A stretch of 64,000 nucleotides of DNA from Sabethes cyaneus (lineage: Eukaryota > Arthropoda > Insecta > Diptera > Culicidae), in NCBI RefSeq assembly GCF_943734655.1, contig NC_071355.1, positions 22,456,268-22,520,267 on the forward strand. The letters are read 5' to 3'. The stretch's first letter is position 1; the number at the start of each line of letters is the position of its first letter. Below, one piece after another: positions 43,190 to 53,770 of the stretch. Position numbers and translations under genes: made by a program. The notes beneath the pieces were generated by a model. It saw only the letters and a program-made list of their open reading frames with translations. It was not told where the DNA came from and made no database searches.

Positions 43190-43335
43190 GATCTCACCAA
43201 GGCAAATCCTTAAGAACCATACGAACGAACCTTCTCTGGATGCGTTCGATTCTTAAGGACCACGTGAGCTGATAAGGTAGCCAAATTACACTTGAATTTT
43301 CAAGTACTGGACGGACAACAGTTTCGATGCTCGGT
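43190..43335 (-). pseudogene. Jockey/CR1-like RT C-terminal fragment
   Basis: Minus strand: VVRPVLENSSVIWLPYQLTW and RIERIQRRFVRMVLKDLPW, the thumb region of Jockey-type RTs. It is joined head to head to the plus-strand copy that follows. Confidence 0.75.
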
Positions 43336-44780
43336 CGCAAACAGACGTCATTTACACTGATCTTTCCGCAGCTTTCGACAAATTGAACTACCAAATCGCT
43401 ATTGCTAAACTGGATGAGCTTGGCATAGATCAGTGATGGCCAAACTGCGGCCCTTCGAGACGATTCGTGCGGCCCGCGGACTGATTTGAGGGATGGCGGA
43501 CTTATGAATATGTTTTTTGTTGACACAGGGGTCACTCAGTTCACTCGTAATATCTCGTGCATATTGTAGATCTGATTGCTTTCCTGTTTGAATCTAGTGG
43601 TGATTTCTAAAAATCGATGTTTGCTGCTGCCTATTTTAAATTTTGTTTTTCGCAAGAAGGGCCAGAGGTCATTGCGGCCCGCGGACTTATAAAGCTATCT
43701 GATTTGGCCCGCACTACGCCTATGCCTGGGCACCACTGGCATAGGTGGTCCGTTGCTGCGTTGGTTCCGTTCATACTTATCCGATCGCCACTTAAAGGTG
43801 AACATTGAGGGCAGTCTCTCTGGATCGTTCACTGCTCATTCCGGAACACCACAAGGCAACCATCTTGCTCCTTTAATATTCCTTATCTACTTCAATGACG
43901 TCAATTACTTGCTCAAAGGTCCGCGACTCTTGTTTGCTGACGACCTCAAGTTATACTCAAAAGTCGAAAATCTATCCGACGCTGCTGTCCTTCAGGAGGA
44001 ACTATCAACCTTTGCCAAATGCTGTGTCGACAACCGCATGCTGTTTAACCCCAACAAGTGTGAAGTCATCACATTTTCCAGAAAGTTGAGCCCGTTCGCT
44101 TTCGACAAGCTGTCAAATACGGCATTACGTCGTGTAAACTGCGTCAAGGATCTGGGGATGCTGCTCGACTCTAAACTTACATTCAAACAGCACATCGCGT
44201 TCATCGTGGACAAAACCTGCAGAAACCTTGGCTTCATTATGCGCATCGGCAAGAACTTCAACGATGTTTACTGCTTGAAAGCTCTTTATTGTGCATTAGT
44301 CTGCTCCAATCTTGAATTCTGTGCTCCAGTTTGGAGTCCATACTATCAAAATGGAGTTAGCCGAACCGAGTCAGTGCAGCGGAGATTCGTTCGTTTTGCT
44401 CTTCGGAGACTTCCGTGGAATAACCCTTTCCAGCTGCCAAGCTACGAACAACGCTGTAGGCTCATCGACCTAGACCCCCTTTATGTTCGTCGCGATGTAA
44501 ATAGAGCAAAAATTATCTCCGATTTATTGACCTCACGAGTGGATTGCCCGTATATATTGGAAAACCTTGATATTCACGTCCGGAGTCGTACATTGCGCAA
44601 TAGCCACTTTCTAAACGTGCCGAATCGACGGACTAACTACAGCAGCTGTAGCACGATTACCGGTCTCCTACGCCACTTTAACCGTTTTTACTCCAGCTTT
44701 GAATTTGACGTCAGCCATAATGTGCTGAAAAATCGTTTCTTATCAATAGCGCGTAGTTTTTAGGTTAAATTATCATTTGG
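43336..44780 (+). pseudogene. Jockey/CR1-like RT with a hAT MITE inside
   Basis: The RT reads VIYTDLSAAFDKLNYQIAIA and LDELGI up to 43430, is broken by the MITE at 43431-43738, then resumes at GGPLLRWFRSYLSDRHLKVN, HSGTPQGNHLAPLIFLIYFN, LLFADDLKLYS (catalytic FADD), MLFNPNKCEVITFSRKL, VKDLGMLLDSKLTFKQHI, QRRFVRFALRRLPW and runs open to the natural stop at 44763. The 3' flank has AAATAAACAAAT. The 5' part including the endonuclease is absent. The frame after the MITE is intact for 336 codons, so this was a fairly recent insertion. Confidence 0.9.
43431..43738. mobile_element. 308-bp hAT-type MITE
   Basis: Starts CAGTGATGGCCAAACTGCGG and ends GGGCACCACTG, with GCCCGCGGACT repeated in direct orientation inside (43472 and 43678). 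The flanks GCATAGAT (43423-43430) and GCATAGGT (43739-43746) are an 8-bp duplication with one mismatch. Removal with one flank restores the RT frame (LGI-GGPLLRW). Confidence 0.85.
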
Positions 44781-44817
44781 GCCACAAGGCCTGTTGATGT
44801 ACAAATAAACAAATCGA

Positions 44818-45297
44818 CTAATGCGCAATACAAAAGGATTTTAGGCAATGAGGGTCCTTGAAATCTCTTCCGATTTTAGCAATGAATCCAAGCTGCCGGC
44901 ATGCTTTGGAAATGATATTAGAACGGTGAGCATTGAACGTAACTTTTGAGTCGAGTAAGATGCCGAGGTCATTAACCTGATAAACCCTCCGGAGGATACT
45001 TCCGTCAAGGCGGTAGTCAAACACAATCGGGCTGTGAATGCGATGGAACGTAACTACCTCACATTTGGCCATACTTACAATCAAGTAGTTTAACTTGCAC
45101 AGTTAAACAGTTTGAGATCGTCAGTGTAAACAAGTATGCATCCGGCTTCAAGTAGTAACGTGCCGTCGTTGAAAAATAGGATGAGGAGTAAAGGCCCCAT
45201 TTTTGTGCGAGTTGATGGACTGCAGCGTATTGCTGATTGATTTTCGGCCCGACTCGCGAGTTAACCATGCAAAATAAGCCGACCGAACTAACCATAG
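44818..45297 (-). pseudogene. Jockey/CR1-like RT fragment
   Basis: Minus strand: KMGPLLLILFFND, GCILVYTDDLKLFN (catalytic YTDD), then after a stop MAKCEVVTFHRIHSPI, QVNDLGILLDSKVTFNAH and ACRQLGFIAKIGRDF. It ends at 44818, tail to tail with the plus-strand copy ending at 44780. Confidence 0.82.
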
Positions 45298-45775
45298 CGG
45301 GTCAATTCAACGACGTTCCTCGGACCAAGAGGACTTAATTTGCCTGAATTAAGCTCAAGATTTTTGTCGGTGAATTGTCATGTCATAGTCATCGTATTCA
45401 GTCGTCTCCTTTTTTGTCTGTGTCTGACTTCTGGCCCTTGCTTCTTCGATTTTTTATATGCGCATTACTGTTTTAACCTTTCTACCGTGCATCATTCAAT
45501 GAAATGAAATTACTATGGATAAAAATAGAACGAGCTCACCAGCAGTCCGTTGAATCAGATATAGTTGCATCATTTGAGTTTCCATCAGTCGTATATACAT
45601 CAGCCCAACAATATCCATGTACATTATTAGTAAGTCTTACGGTCAATATTTCCATTGTATAGTAGGTGTTTGAAGAGCTAGAACGAAACAAATAATTAGA
45701 ATACATGTTGGGACTTACCTATCAACGGGGCCGAGTGGATCGGCCGTCTGCTCAAAACCACAATTTTGATATCAG
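45298..45775. other. Intergenic, nothing recognised
   Basis: No reading frame or repeat boundary was found. Confidence 0.4.
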
Positions 45776-45945
45776 GCAGCCGGGATCCTCGCCGCATTGC
45801 ACCTCCTAGCTTAGCTACTTAATCTTAAGGAAAGAGCATTACCGGGTATGACCACGTAGAGGTGCTAGGTCGGAACTTGGGATGGCCAGAGCAATGTTGG
45901 ACGCATCTTCATTACCTTCCCCCTTTCATACCCGGATGGGGAGCA
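45776..45945 (-). repeat. 5' UTR fragment of RTE-like family 1
   Basis: The minus strand reads GGGTATGAAAGGGGGAAGGT and ends AGCTAAGCTAGGAGGTGC, matching 48080-48242 in front of the plus-strand family 1 copy (GGGTATGAAATGGTGAAAGT to AGCTAAGCTAGGAGGTGC). Confidence 0.65.
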
Positions 45946-46007
45946 TGTTAGGTTGTTCTACACTTATGGACGGTTTGCCCTACATAGGTTAATGCAAGTC
46001 AATGTTA

Positions 46008-46619
46008 CCGTGGACCCCCGTTCGTTTGACGTTTTTAATCTGAACTCTTTTTAATTCGAACCTCGCTGGTTTGCACGACGTGCAAATTAAAAATGGTTTA
46101 AATGTCATTCTTAACATGATAACATTTGCTTATACAGACGATACACATAGGCATGATTTGGTTGTACTGATCTAGCGTGTTTAATATGTTTCACGTTGCG
46201 CTTTCCCAACAATTAAAGCAAAGCAAAGCCTAGGTGCTACATTCCGTTATCGAAATTTGACCTTCTGTTTTTATACGACAGATTTCGCAGCCAGCTGTTA
46301 GAGTGCAGGACAATTGCAGGGCCAGTTGCTACGATCTTATTGACTTTAACAGCATTTCCAAGTCGAGATTCGAATATACGACGACTGGCTTATTAGGCAA
46401 GCTTCATACCTCGAAGCTAACTGGGAGGAAGTGCAATTTCCAACAATTGGGATGATAGAAATCTAATCGGAGAAAGAAATATTCGCTGCTTTCAACTGCC
46501 AACTAAATCAAAGCATCAAAACAATACAAAGAGCAGGGCGACTAGTTCATACATGTTCCAGAATATTTAAGGTTGTCAGTTGTTCAAATTAAAAACTAAC
46601 TTCGTTAGTTTGCACGAGT
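46008..46619. mobile_element. Pogo/Tigger-like MITE, copy 2, carrying a SINE and lacking its right end
   Basis: Begins CCGTGGACCCCCGTTCGTTT after TA (46006-46007). It is colinear with the complement of 20972-21376 and is interrupted by a SINE at 46215-46436. It stops at TTAGTTTGCACGAG (46619), so the last 30 or so bp of the right end are lost where the Jockey-like element begins. Confidence 0.82.
46215..46436 (-). mobile_element. tRNA-derived SINE, minus strand
   Basis: Read on the minus strand: CTCCCAGTTAGCTTCGAGGT (box A region), CCTAATAAGCCAGTCGTCGT, ATATTCGAATCTCGACTTGG (box B region), then an unrelated body and a (CTTTG)n tail at the 46215 end. Flanks TTTCCCAACAATT (46202-46214) and TTTCCAACAATT (46437-46448) form the target duplication. 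The empty site is seen in the sister MITE near 21170-21186. Confidence 0.85.
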
Positions 46620-48081
46620 AAAAACCCTAAATTTCTTGATTTAGTCTTGACTAACGAAGCCGCAACACCAGTCTGTACCGCTTCGGAAGCAATTGAGCCT
46701 TTGATCACTTTCGATGCAGACCATTCTGCTTTGGACGTCCTGTTGAATCTCCCAACGCCGATCATTTTTGAGGATGCCTTCGGGAATGATGGTACACCGG
46801 ACTTTCGCCGAGCTGATCATGACGGAATCAGATCCGCTATCTCTCGCGTTGACTGGCAGACTCTATAAATAATAAACTCTGCTACATGTATTGACGACGC
46901 CGTCGATTATTTCCAGCGTACAACCTTAAATGTGATCAGTGAATTTGTACCCGACGCCCACCCGCCTTTAAAACCTCCTTGGTCGAATAATCGCCTACGC
47001 AGACTAAAACGACTGAGGGCTAGAGCTCTACGAAGATACTGTTGGAATCGTTCTCACCTTACAAAACAGGAATACCAACGATATGTTCTCCGTACACAGG
47101 CATTTATGTGCAGGAATCCACAGCGGTTTTGGCATTTCGTAAATTCCAAGAAGAAAGAGGCTGGTCTGCCAATGTCAGTTCACCTTGGGGAACAAGTTGC
47201 TAACTCAGAACTTGATAAGTGCGATCTTTTCGTCCAACACTTTAGGAATTCGTTCAACGAACGCTCTGCCTCACCTGCACAAGTCGCCATTGCCATCAAC
47301 GACTGTCCTAGTGATATTTTTGAGTTCCGTCTATTTCACATTAGTGAACAAATCGTCATGTCTGCACTCCAAAAGTTAAAGCTTGCTTATCCTGCTGGTC
47401 CCGATGGTATTTCAGCGTCCATTCTAAAGTTGTGCTCGGAGGTGAAATTTCCTGAACTATGGAAATCCTCATTTATGTTCTCTATTCACAAGAAAGATGA
47501 TAAGAGAGACATTCGGAATTACAGAGGCATTACTTCCTTATGCTGCTGTTCTAAAGTTTTTGAGATTATTAACAATGAGGCGCTTTTCTGCTCATATAAG
47601 AATTATATTTCAACTGCTCAGCATGGATTCTATCCCATGCGGTCTGTTGCGACAAATTGGACCGAATTCGCATCACTATGCGTTCGCACAATGCACAACG
47701 GTGGACAAGTTGATGCTGTCTACACTGATCTCAAGGCAGCATTTGATCGAGTGGATCACGAAATTCTGTTAAGGAAACTTGGTTCAGATCCGATAAATAA
47801 ACCGATCGCTTCGCGTTAAGATCGAAGCTTCCTGTTCCGAAGTGTTTACGAATGTTTCGGGTGTCCCTCAGGGTAGTAATCTTAGGCCACTTTTGTTCTC
47901 GTTATTTATCAACGAACTTTCTGTCATACTGCCATCTGGATGCCGCCTGTTTTATACCGACGACGTCAAAATATATAACGTCATCAACAGTACTAATGAT
48001 TGCGGCTACTTGCAACTAAGTGTAGATCGTATGCAGAGTTGGCGCTCCCGGCATTTTTTGACACTTAGTATTAACAAATAG
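46620..48081 (+). pseudogene. Jockey/CR1-like non-LTR element, 5' and 3' truncated
   Basis: Starts in the endonuclease end (FLDLVLTNEAATPVCTASEA), stop at 46866, then a long frame 46932-47819 with WSNNRLRRLKRLRARALRRY, NPQRFWHFVNSKKKEAGLP, GPDGISASILKLC, NYRGITSLCCCSKVFE, DAVYTDLKAAFDRVDHEILL; after a frameshift VSGVPQGSNLRPLLFSLFIN and LFYTDDVKIYN (catalytic YTDD). It stops at 48081, where family 1 RTE sequence begins. The thumb domain is missing. Confidence 0.88.
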
Positions 48082-50335
48082 GGTATGAAATGGTGAAAGT
48101 TACCTGGAAGGAGCGTCAAACATAGCTCTGGCTCTCTCAAGCTCCCTGGCGCCTCCACGCAGATCTAAGTCAAATAATGACGGTCGATGGCCTTACCCGG
48201 ATATGCTTCATGTACTTACTGAAGCAGCTAAGCTAGGAGGTGCGAACTAGAGCGCCTGTTCTCCAGGTGAGGGACGGCTCACACAGCGTCTGTCTCGTAA
48301 CGAGCGGCTGAATATGAAAGGCTGTATCCCGCAAGCCATACCTAAGATGACAGACCCATCAGCGGGATGTAGGTATCGCGACCCCGGTGAGGTAGTATAC
48401 CGTAAACTCAATAACCACGAACAAAGAAATTCAGGACGGAACAATCGGTATAGGATACGGCAAGGGACAAGGAAACGATTGGAAACTTGGTACCTGGAAT
48501 GTCCGAACTCTCCATGAACCGGCACGGGCTGGCTTGCTTGCTCGAGAGCAGCATCAACTCGGAGTGGAGATCACTGCTATGCAGGAAGTTCGGTGGCCAA
48601 ATTCCGGAGAAAGGGAGTTCCGTGCAGTAGACTCTATTGCAAGCACTTCTTTCAAGTACCACATCCACTACAGTGGCAGCAAAAAAGCAGAACATGGAGT
48701 CGGTTTCGTAGTATTGGGAAAACAAAATCAACGAGTTATCCGGTGGAGGCCCGACGATGACCGTATATGCGTGTTGAGGATTAGGGGGAAATTCTTCAAC
48801 TATAGCCTAATCAACTTATACGCACCGATAAATGATAAATCCGATGATGCTAAAGACGAGTTTTACGACAGGCTTGAGACGACCTATGCAGAGTGCCCAA
48901 AACACGACGTGAAAATCATCATCGGAGATGCAAACGCGCAGATCGCGAGGGAGGAATTCTTCCATCCAGTTATTGGAAGACATAGCCTGCATCTGTCGAC
49001 CAATTATAACGGCGGCCGACGTTTGAATATTCGGAAACACACCTAGAGGCATCCAAATGGAGACTCTAGCTCTCAGATCGATCATATCTTGATTGCCGGT
49101 GGACACTTTTCGGATGTTATCGATGTACGGTCGTTTCGTGGACCAAATATCGACTCTGACCACTATCTCGTAGTGAGTAAGATTCGCGCAAGGCTGTCGA
49201 ACACGGCGAAAGCTCGCACTGCGAGGACGCTGCGTTTCAACATCCAGCGGTTAACAGCAGACGGCATAGCAGTGTAGTACGCCAGGAAGCTTGACCAGCG
49301 AATCGCAGAACAGCAGGTAGAAGAAGATATAAATGGGCTGTGGAGGAACATCCAGGGTGCCATCCAAACAGCAGCGAGAGAGGTACGACGCGTGAAAGAC
49401 AGCGTAACAGCTGGTTTGATGCCGAACGCCAGAGTGACAGATGAAAAGAACCAGGCCAGGAGTCGCATGCTCACTGCGGAAACGCGTCAAAACAGAGAGA
49501 GATACAGAGAGACTAGAGCTGCGGAAAAAAGAATCCATCATCTAAAGAAACGCGAGTACGAGGAGCACGTGCTCGCCGGTGCAGAGCAGCGATACGCCAG
49601 CAACGACACACGGTGTTTCTATAAAAGGGTGGGATGCAGGAATTTTGCCATGCCTGTGATGTGCAATGACAGTGCTGGCAACCTGCTTACCGACAAAACG
49701 GCGGTAGCAGCCAGGTGGGATGAGCACTTTCAGACACTATTGAATGGAGAGGTAAATGCGGAGATTAGCAGGGACAGGATAGAAATTGTAAGCTGTGGAG
49801 CCACTAACACAGGAGGCAGACTGAGACCGTTAGCGGAGTCCTTCGTATGCGAGTACCAAGCTGGTTTTCGTGAGGGTTGCTCCGATTGGTGCTCGGATCA
49901 GATGGTTACCCTGCGTCAGTTGCTTGACAAGTTCCGGGAGTACAACTTGCAGACACCATCTGTTTGTGGACTTTAAATCGGCGTACGATTCAGTTAAACG
50001 AAATGAGCTGTGGCAGATAATGCTAGAACATGGTTTTCCGACGAAACTAGTTACGCTGATTCGTGCGACGCTGGACGGATCCAAATCATACGTTAAAATA
50101 CCGGATGAGACTTCAGCTGCTTTCGTGACGTTTGATGGACTGAAGCAAGGGGATGCACTCTCTAACCTGCTATTCAACAATGCCTTGGAAGGTGCATTAC
50201 GAAGGGCAAACGTGAAAAGAAATGGAACTATCCTCACGAAATCTCACATGCTTCTTGGTTTTGCGGATGACGTCGATATCATCGGAATCAACCGTGGAGC
50301 AGTGAAAGAGAACATTCGGTATGAACAAAGGCGAT
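48082..50335 (+). pseudogene. RTE-like non-LTR retrotransposon, broken copy 2 of family 1
   Basis: The 5' UTR is 48082-48490. The endonuclease begins near 48485 (KLGTWNVRTLHEPA), then AMQEVRWPNSGEREF, INLYAPINDKSDDAKDEFYD, IIIGDANAQIAREEFF, stop after NIRKHT (49044-49046, Trp position), SSSQIDHILIAGGHF, NIDSDHYLVVSKI. Linker with another stop at 49276. An internal deletion joins EISRDRIEIV to LRPLAESFVCEYQAGFREG, removing the first RT blocks. The RT then reads HHLFVDFKSAYDSVKRNELW after a frameshift, LKQGDALSNLLFNNALEGAL, LLGFADDVDIIGINR. It ends at about 50330, so the C-terminal block is lost. The 5' UTR is retained here, unlike copy 1. Confidence 0.88.
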
Positions 50336-50632
50336 AAAATAAGGACATGGAATGGGTGCTTGATAGAACTGCAGATCGCTGAATTTCGAGATCTATCACA
50401 AAGGTGAAAAGATGTAAAATTCCGGATACGGGTTTTTATTTGTTGGCCAGACAACAGAAATTCAAAAGCCAAAAAAGCAATTTGGCAGCGCTGCTTATGA
50501 GACTGCGCTGTAAAGGTTGTAAAGATTGTCAACATCAAAAGAAAACGAAAAAATCAAAATATTTAGCTCCATATCCGCACAAAAATATTTAGTAGCGAAC
50601 GAGTATAGACCCAATCGGAACCGGACCCACCA
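50336..50632. other. 5' region of ZNF-H
   Basis: The only sequence between the retroelement and the ZNF-H start. No TATA box or ZAD exon is recognised. Confidence 0.4.
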
Positions 50633-51187
50633 ATGTCGATACACGGGATAAAAAACGAACAAGGCAACAAATGGACTTTATGTGAAACATCTGTACCTCG
50701 TCTGACCCAAACTAATATTAGTACCGTAGAAAAGTCACATGCTTGTGATGTCTGTGGGCGCAGTTTTATTAAAAAGGACCATCTAAAACGGCACAGAAAT
50801 GTTCACACCGGCCAGCGCACATTTGGTTGTGAAATCTGCGAAAAGAACTTTCTACGGAAAGATGTCCGCGATAGGCATCGGAGCATTCATACCGGTCTCA
50901 AGCGATTTACGTGTGACATCTGTGGGAAAAAATTCACCGAAAAAAGTGCCAAGGCAGTGCACATTCGGTCCATTCACCTCGGCCAGAAGCCACACTCGTG
51001 CGGAATATGTGGTAAAGCATTTTCATCGAGAAGCCAAACGGCCGAACACCTACGCCGGCATACGGGGGAGAAACCGTTTGAATGTAAAGTTTGTGGTAAA
51101 CGGTTTGCATACGTCGTTGGTTTAACCAAGCATGAGCAAAACTGTGAAGTGCTACTAGAGGATGCCATTACGAGCTCTGGAGAATGA
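50633..51187 (+). CDS. ZNF-H: short C2H2 zinc-finger protein, five fingers
   Basis: Single exon, 184 aa, ATG to TGA. A 37-residue N-terminus precedes five fingers: CDVCGRSF, CEICEKNF, CDICGKKF (with an H-x4-H ending, HIRSIH), CGICGKAF and CKVCGKRF, the last ending HEQNC (C2HC). No ZAD. The start is 300 bp downstream of a truncated RTE-like element, so any upstream exon must lie beyond about 2.3 kb of transposon. It may be a complete short gene or the last exon of a longer one. Confidence 0.85.
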   Translation: MSIHGIKNEQGNKWTLCETSVPRLTQTNISTVEKSHACDVCGRSFIKKDHLKRHRNVHTGQRTFGCEICEKNFLRKDVRDRHRSIHTGLKRFTCDICGKKFTEKSAKAVHIRSIHLGQKPHSCGICGKAFSSRSQTAEHLRRHTGEKPFECKVCGKRFAYVVGLTKHEQNCEVLLEDAITSSGE

Positions 51188-51343
51188 TCTGATATTAAAT
51201 ATAAAAGAAAGAGATAGGCTGTTTATGTAGTATTATAGTTGTTGCGTGCCATGCAACACACGACTTTATTCTTGAACTCTATTATAACGGTTAGGAAGAA
51301 ATGCTGAGAGATTAACGAGCCTCAAATAGTTTTCGAGGTTAAT
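51188..51343. other. 3' flank of ZNF-H
   Basis: Short spacer; AATATAAAAG just after the stop might serve as a weak poly(A) signal. Confidence 0.35.
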
Positions 51344-51355
51344 AAATTAGAGTCT

Positions 51356-51576
51356 TTGCCTCCCAGTTGGCTTCGAGGTATGACGCTGGTCTAATAAGCC
51401 AGTCGTCGTATGTTAGAGTCTCGACTGGGAGAGGCTGTTAGAGTCAATAGGATCGTAGCTACTGGCCCTGCAATTGTCCTGCACTCTAACAGCTGGCTGC
51501 GAAGTCTGTCGTATAAAAACAGAAGGCCAAGTTTCGATTACGGAATGTAGCACCTAGGCTTTGCTTTGCTTTGCTT
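51356..51576 (+). mobile_element. tRNA-derived SINE, plus strand
   Basis: CTCCCAGTTGGCTTCGAGGT (box A region), a stem-loop CTGGTCTAATAAGCCAG in the anticodon-arm position whose loop would read AAT as in tRNA-Ile, TGTTAGAGTCTCGACTGGG (box B region with one change from GTTCGAGTC), a body, and a 3' (CTTTG)n tail. The flanks AAATTAGAGTCT (51344-51355) and AATTTAGAGCCT (51577-51588) are a diverged target duplication. It aligns end to end with the minus-strand copy at 46215-46436. Confidence 0.85.
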
Positions 51577-51592
51577 AATTTAGAGCCTGAAC

Positions 51593-51598
51593 TTTATT
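51593..51598 (-). terminator. Candidate poly(A) signal of ZNF-I
   Basis: TTTATT on the plus strand (AATAAA on the minus strand), 137 nt past the ZNF-I stop codon and directly beside the SINE target duplication. Confidence 0.45.
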
Positions 51599-51734
51599 TA
51601 ATACAAGTTAGCTTTAAGATACTATGTTAAAATAAATTAATAAAAGAAAAGCGAATCAAAAACAGTAGACAGAATCGTTGTTTTTGTAATTACAGATAGG
51701 ACATTTAATAATTTACCTTCTGAAGACCTATATG

Positions 51735-53057
51735 CTACTTTCGCGGCGACCTTTCGCTAGAATGCGTTCTCGTGTGACGCGTTAAATGGGAATTGCTGGC
51801 AAAATTTTTACCGCACACATCGCACGCGAATGGTCTTTCGTCGGAATGTAGCACGTGGTGCCGTTCCAGTGAACGCGCTGCCGTGAATGTTTTATCGCAA
51901 ACGTTGCATTTGAATGACCGTTCTCCGGTATGCACACGCAGGTGGGTTGTAAGACCTCCCTTTTGGGCGAACTCTTTTCCGCAGATGGTACACTTGTAGG
52001 GCCGTTCGCCCGTGTGGACTCGTGTGTGCCGATCTAGGATACTGGGAGTAGGGAACGATCGGGTGCAAACGCCACATTTGTACAGGTTTTCACCAATATG
52101 ACAACGCATATGCTTGTATCGTGCTCTTGTTGTGTAGAATGTCTTACCACAGACAGTACATTCAAATGTCTTTTCACTCGAGTGCGTTAGAACGTGTTGA
52201 TTAAATAGATATGTTGAGGCGAATTCTTTCGAGCAAAGCTCGCACTGTTTTGTTAGAGACGGTATGTTTTCACCCGAATCAATAACCTGGTTTTGTTTCA
52301 CATTGCGATCATCGGATTCAACGGATTTACCGTTATGGACGTTTGGTAGCACTTCATCCGTACGATGAATTCGTTCGTGAGCTATAAGCAATTGTTTTCG
52401 CACGAAAGCCTTATCACAGATCCGACATTGAAACTCACGAGTGTGAGAGTGCATGTGACTTGTTAGTTTGTATTTATTAATGAATTCCTTGCCACAAACA
52501 TCACAACTGCTTGAAGTCTCCCCGTTGTGTGTTCGCATGTGCAAGTCAAGTTTTTCGGTTGAATTGAATTTTCTCGAGCAAATGCTACATTTTGGTTGTT
52601 TGATATCGCTATGGGTGTAACTGTGCATTATGAGTTCCGTACTTCTGACGAAAGCTTTATCACAAAGGCTACACTTGTGTCGTTTGTCGCCAGCATGTCG
52701 ACGCTCATGCACCTTCAGGTTGCTATAAGATGCTAACGATTTACCGCAGATATCACATTTGTAAGCTCGTTCTCCTGTATGTACTAGCAGATGTTGTTTC
52801 ATAGAACATTTGATCGAGATTTCCTTACCACATATGTGGCAGCTTTGGGACCGTGCGATTGTAAGAGAATCCTCAACTCTGAAATGCAAATGAATGTAAT
52901 GATGTTTCATATCACACTAATCAAAATAATACCTAGTGGCAGTTGCTTCAAACTTAAGCTCTAATTCTACAACTTTCAAATCTACGATCTGATCTCTGGT
53001 ATCGAAGCTTGTAGAAATGCTCTCTTGTTTTAGTTTGAGCTCTTTCATCTCCGACAT
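51735..53057 (-). CDS. ZNF-I: C2H2 zinc-finger protein, twelve fingers in two blocks
   Basis: Exon 1 53057-52933 and exon 2 52878-51735 joined by a 54-nt phase-2 intron (GTATTA...TTCAG); 422 aa. Exon 1 encodes a charged 41-residue segment (MSEMKELKLKQESISTS) with no ZAD cysteines. Fingers 1-6 run from CHICGKEI to CRICDKAF; a roughly 40-residue acidic linker (ESDDRNVKQNQVIDSGEN) separates them from fingers 7-12 (CELC, CTVC, CGVC, CTIC, CNVC, CDVC), which end HTRTHSSERSPRK. The N half is less canonical in its linkers; the C half has three TGERP/TGERS linkers and is the likely DNA-binding core. The gene is transcribed toward the SINE and ZNF-H. Confidence 0.9.
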
Positions 53058-53770
53058 TGCACTAAACTTATCAAAACCTTTTTTTTAATTTAATTACTCA
53101 GAAACACAGTGTCGGTTTGGCGCCCAACTGAAAAATAAGCCAAAGTTTCATTAGGATTTCCTACTTTCTGATCATTTGAAATAATTATTACCTGCGATGC
53201 TTAGAATATGTTACGGACAGTCAAATACAATAGAGGTAATTATTTAATAATCATGAGCATCATTGTAGATATGATTTACAACTTCTAAAGCCCAAAAATT
53301 ATTTATAAATATGTACTTTGTTTCATTGCGAAATGCGAAAGCGAATTCATTGTTGTATTCTGAAGATCATAAGGTTTTGCAAGGTGACGTCACGAATGAA
53401 CGCAATTCATCCATTTGACATCCACTCGTGGTTTGTTTACTATTTGTTAGGCAAACACAATATGCATAAACTACAGTTAAACGTTTTAAAAGCATATTGT
53501 CCAGCAATGTCGCCCTCTAAACTACTCGGAATGGCAGTTTTTGTGCTTTTCTGCCCTGCCGCAGACGCCTTTAACAATATTCACTTTAATCATTTTTTAA
53601 CCCGCATTCTAAGTCGATGTAAACAAACCACTGATAGACGTCAAAAAAGCGAGGTTATGCTCGCCCGTGCAAAACCTTATAGGACGATTATAAAACTAAC
53701 TTGCGCTCTGAAACGACCAGAGATGCCAGATTTTTTAAATTATATTCAATGTATGTACTCACTCAGAGCT
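53058..53770. other. Upstream of ZNF-I, non-coding
   Basis: Carries a 155-codon open stretch (53318-53785) that begins with TTG, has no recognisable motif and ends in a MITE; not called a gene. The rest shows nothing. Confidence 0.4.
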
